A DNA stretch of 64,000 nt from NCBI RefSeq assembly GCF_001625215.2, contig NC_030381.2, positions 44,576,689 through 44,640,688 on the forward strand, given 5' to 3'. Position numbers and translations under genes: made by a program. This DNA comes from Daucus carota subsp. sativus (Eukaryota; Streptophyta; Magnoliopsida; Apiales; Apiaceae). Each line of letters begins with the position of its first letter. The first letter of the stretch is position 1. This document shows positions 61,668 through 64,000 of the stretch, one piece after another. A model generated the notes under the pieces. The model was not told the DNA's origin. It did not search any database and saw only the letters and a program-made list of their open reading frames with translations.

Positions 61668-64000
61668 TTCATTTATTTACAAATATCATCTAAACCCATT
61701 CACCCAAAATCTTTTTTCAAATCAACTTTATTCTTGAATATTGATGTGATAAGGGGGTAGACTTCCTTTATTTCAAGTTTGACTAAGGAGTTCTTGTTTT
61801 TATAATTAAGCATTGTTTTTGTGTTTTAAAATAATAGCTTGGTCTTTGTTCTCTTTAATTGTTTGATTGCTTTTTAATTAAAAATTTTTAAATAAAAATC
61901 TCATGCAAAACTTATTACACCTAATAAAATTGTGATAAATCTTATGTAAGGAGTATAAGACAAAAAATTACCTGAAATCAATAATCAACAAAAAATACCG
62001 AACAAATATTCGAGGCACGTGAAAACCACGATGTCCTTAAAACAGATTAGCCCCTTCCACGTGGTGCTTGAAGGTGTTGTGGCTTCCGTCTCCCAGGATA
62101 CAACGAATAGAGGTGATCTAAAGCACTAGAGACCCGCCTCCTAACCGAACAAGTATTGTTTCTATCTCACAAAAAACTGAATCCCAGAGAGCTCTAAGAG
62201 GAATGCAAGTAAGTGATATATTTTGTGTACACAACCAATGTGCAAAGGCCTCCTTATATAGGAGTAAGAATTTTATAACTTACAACCCAATTAATTCTGT
62301 AACCCCCGCAATGCAATAAATTGAAATTTGTAACCCCCACATAACACTAAAACCATAGTTATTATTAAGAGTTACAAATCAATTTTATTGGTTACAAAAT
62401 TATATCATAAGTTACAAAAAAATATCAAATAAATACATGCAAATCAAATATTCAAATATTCAAATAATCAAAATCAAATATTCAAATATTCAAATATTCA
62501 AAATCAAATATTCAAATTTATTCAAACATCTAACATCTTATTAATAATAATTCTGAAGTATATTTTGGATGAGCCATGACGGGAATGATAGTTATGATGA
62601 CGATGTATTGGCTATTGATGTGGACTTTGATTTTATATTCCAAGTTGATGTTGTTTTGGATTGTCATCCTGAGTTTAGTTTCTTTTAAAGTATTACTAGT
62701 GTCATGTGATATAAGAGCAGAGTATATATTTTCATGATTTTGACTTAATTACTTCAAGTGTGTTATTATCATTATATCACGACGATCATGCACTACTGTT
62801 ATATAATATCATGGGATTTGATTGTTAATATTTTTGTGGTTATTCTATGGTCGGGGTTGATGTCTAAGTGAGAAGATAATATTTTTGTGTTGCTCAAGGA
62901 TCTCTGATATAATAAATTATAGATCTTTTAATAAAAACTGATAGTTGTGATATAATACTAGTCGCTATGTATTATTACTGTCCTAATTAACATTAATATC
63001 CAACTAGGGATATATAAGACTAATGACATCCTTAATTCATATAATATCATGCTGAAGTCAATTACTTAACTTGTATAATACATCTCATAATTTTAAGGAC
63101 ATTTATTATATTAACTTACCACTGTTAAAAAACATAATAAACATATTTATCAATAATCAATAAAATATAATCTCATGATAAGATATTCAAGATCACATGA
63201 TAGTCACATTTTAAGTGATGCTATAATTAGAAGTTGTTTCTCAAATCCAATCGAAAATAAGTTTTATCTCGTGGATGCAAAAATGGATGCAAAAATGAGG
63301 ATATATAGCTTTGTATAAAGGTGCTCGATTGAGATATCACCTTCAAAAGTTCTATCGTCATGATGATACTAAGTGTTTATCTTGAAATGCTAAAGAAAAA
63401 TTTAATCAATTTCATTTTCCATGTCGAATGATTATTGAAATGGCATTTGCGGTATGGAAAGCTAGATTTGCAAAGTGGATACATACACAAACTATATTTA
63501 TATCATTACAATGATAATTCACAATTACATCCGAAATTCAAATGCAAAAGATAGCGCGTTTTAAACTGCTAAACGAGAAATTATATTTCGGAAAATTCCG
63601 CTACTAGAACTAATAATAATAATAGAACTGGACATACCAAAAGAGATGGTAATGATGGTCATTGAATTACAGTCTGGGATGTTATTGTTGCTGAATAACA
63701 ATAGAACTTAAATGTTACTATAATTTTTTATTCTCGTCTTTTTTTATTAAATTTTATTTCAAAATTTTGTTTTAGAATTGAAAATTGAAATTTTAAATCC
63801 ATATAAAATTTATATTTTTTAAGAAAATAAGTTATCCATTTACGAGTCTTGAAATTACCAAATGCTTAATTACATTTATAAGTAATTTATTCAAAGACTT
63901 TACAACTTATAAATAAAAATTACTTATTATTTATATCATATTCATCTAAAACCAATATTGTGAAAAATGCAAATCGAAGTGTTTTAGGACATATTCCGTT
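61668..64000. other. Intergenic to the window end, no gene supported
   Basis: Very AT-rich. The part 61990-62330 is GC-richer and on the minus strand has a TCCTATATAAGGAGG TATA-like string, which could be an LTR promoter, but no LTR ends, primer-binding site or polyprotein were found. A run of about ten TCAAATATTCAAA-type units lies at 62440-62515. Confidence 0.4.
62440..62520. repeat. AAATATTC-type minisatellite
   Basis: Repeated ATTCAAATATTCAAA and AATCAAATATTCAAA units. Unit length varies between 8 and 17 bases. Confidence 0.85.

Noticed and set aside
61990..62330. Minus-strand LTR of a retrotransposon
   Set aside because: TATA-like string and GC shift only; no TG..CA ends, no primer-binding site, no gag or pol sequence.
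1..64000. CRISPR arrays, operons, bacterial signals
   Set aside because: None present; gene structure is eukaryotic throughout.

Overview
The window reads as nuclear DNA of a flowering plant, most likely a eudicot. It has GT-AG introns, AT-rich intergenic DNA, plant-specific protein families (PR-1, HD-Zip I, plant F-box) and many small DNA transposons and SINEs of plant type. No species can be named from the sequence alone. The gene models below were assembled by hand; every exon junction keeps the reading frame.

Left part (1-19.1 kb): an intronless secreted PR-1-like gene (981-1478) is followed by a same-strand tandem array of five related genes (3209-4319, 5991-7060, 12412-14075, 15626-16993, 17901-19001). 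Each encodes a small protein with a plastid-transit-like N terminus, a W-x-x-W hydrophobic segment and a long amphipathic helix. Exon phases are identical in all five, which ties divergent copies into one family. I cannot name the family. The gap between copies 2 and 3 holds a 728 bp CACTA element and a five-element nest of transposons with recognisable target-site duplications.

Middle part (19-39 kb): mostly transposon-rich intergenic DNA, then an HD-Zip class I transcription factor of the ATHB6/16 type (28446-30193) with a 48-codon upstream ORF. After it come a decayed LINE reverse transcriptase, a broken hAT-like element carrying a MITE and a SINE, a tandem duplication carrying RRM-like exon fragments (about 32.8-34.9 kb), a Mutator-type MITE, an orphan exon, and an F-box gene split by a 754 bp hAT-like insertion (37255-39047).

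Right part (39.9-60.2 kb): two intact minus-strand housekeeping genes. One is a 14-exon, 15.4 kb LMBR1/LMBD2-type membrane protein gene (39930-55285) whose introns carry two hAT elements with 8 bp duplications, a MITE, long AT microsatellites and a 37-base C run. The other is a 6-exon mitochondrial phosphate carrier of the PHT3;3/MPT1 type (56723-60204). The last 3.8 kb holds MITEs and no gene that I can support.

The genes do not form a pathway. The one local system is the tandem family, which appears to have grown by duplication, diverged in its C-terminal helix and, in copy 3, gained two exons.
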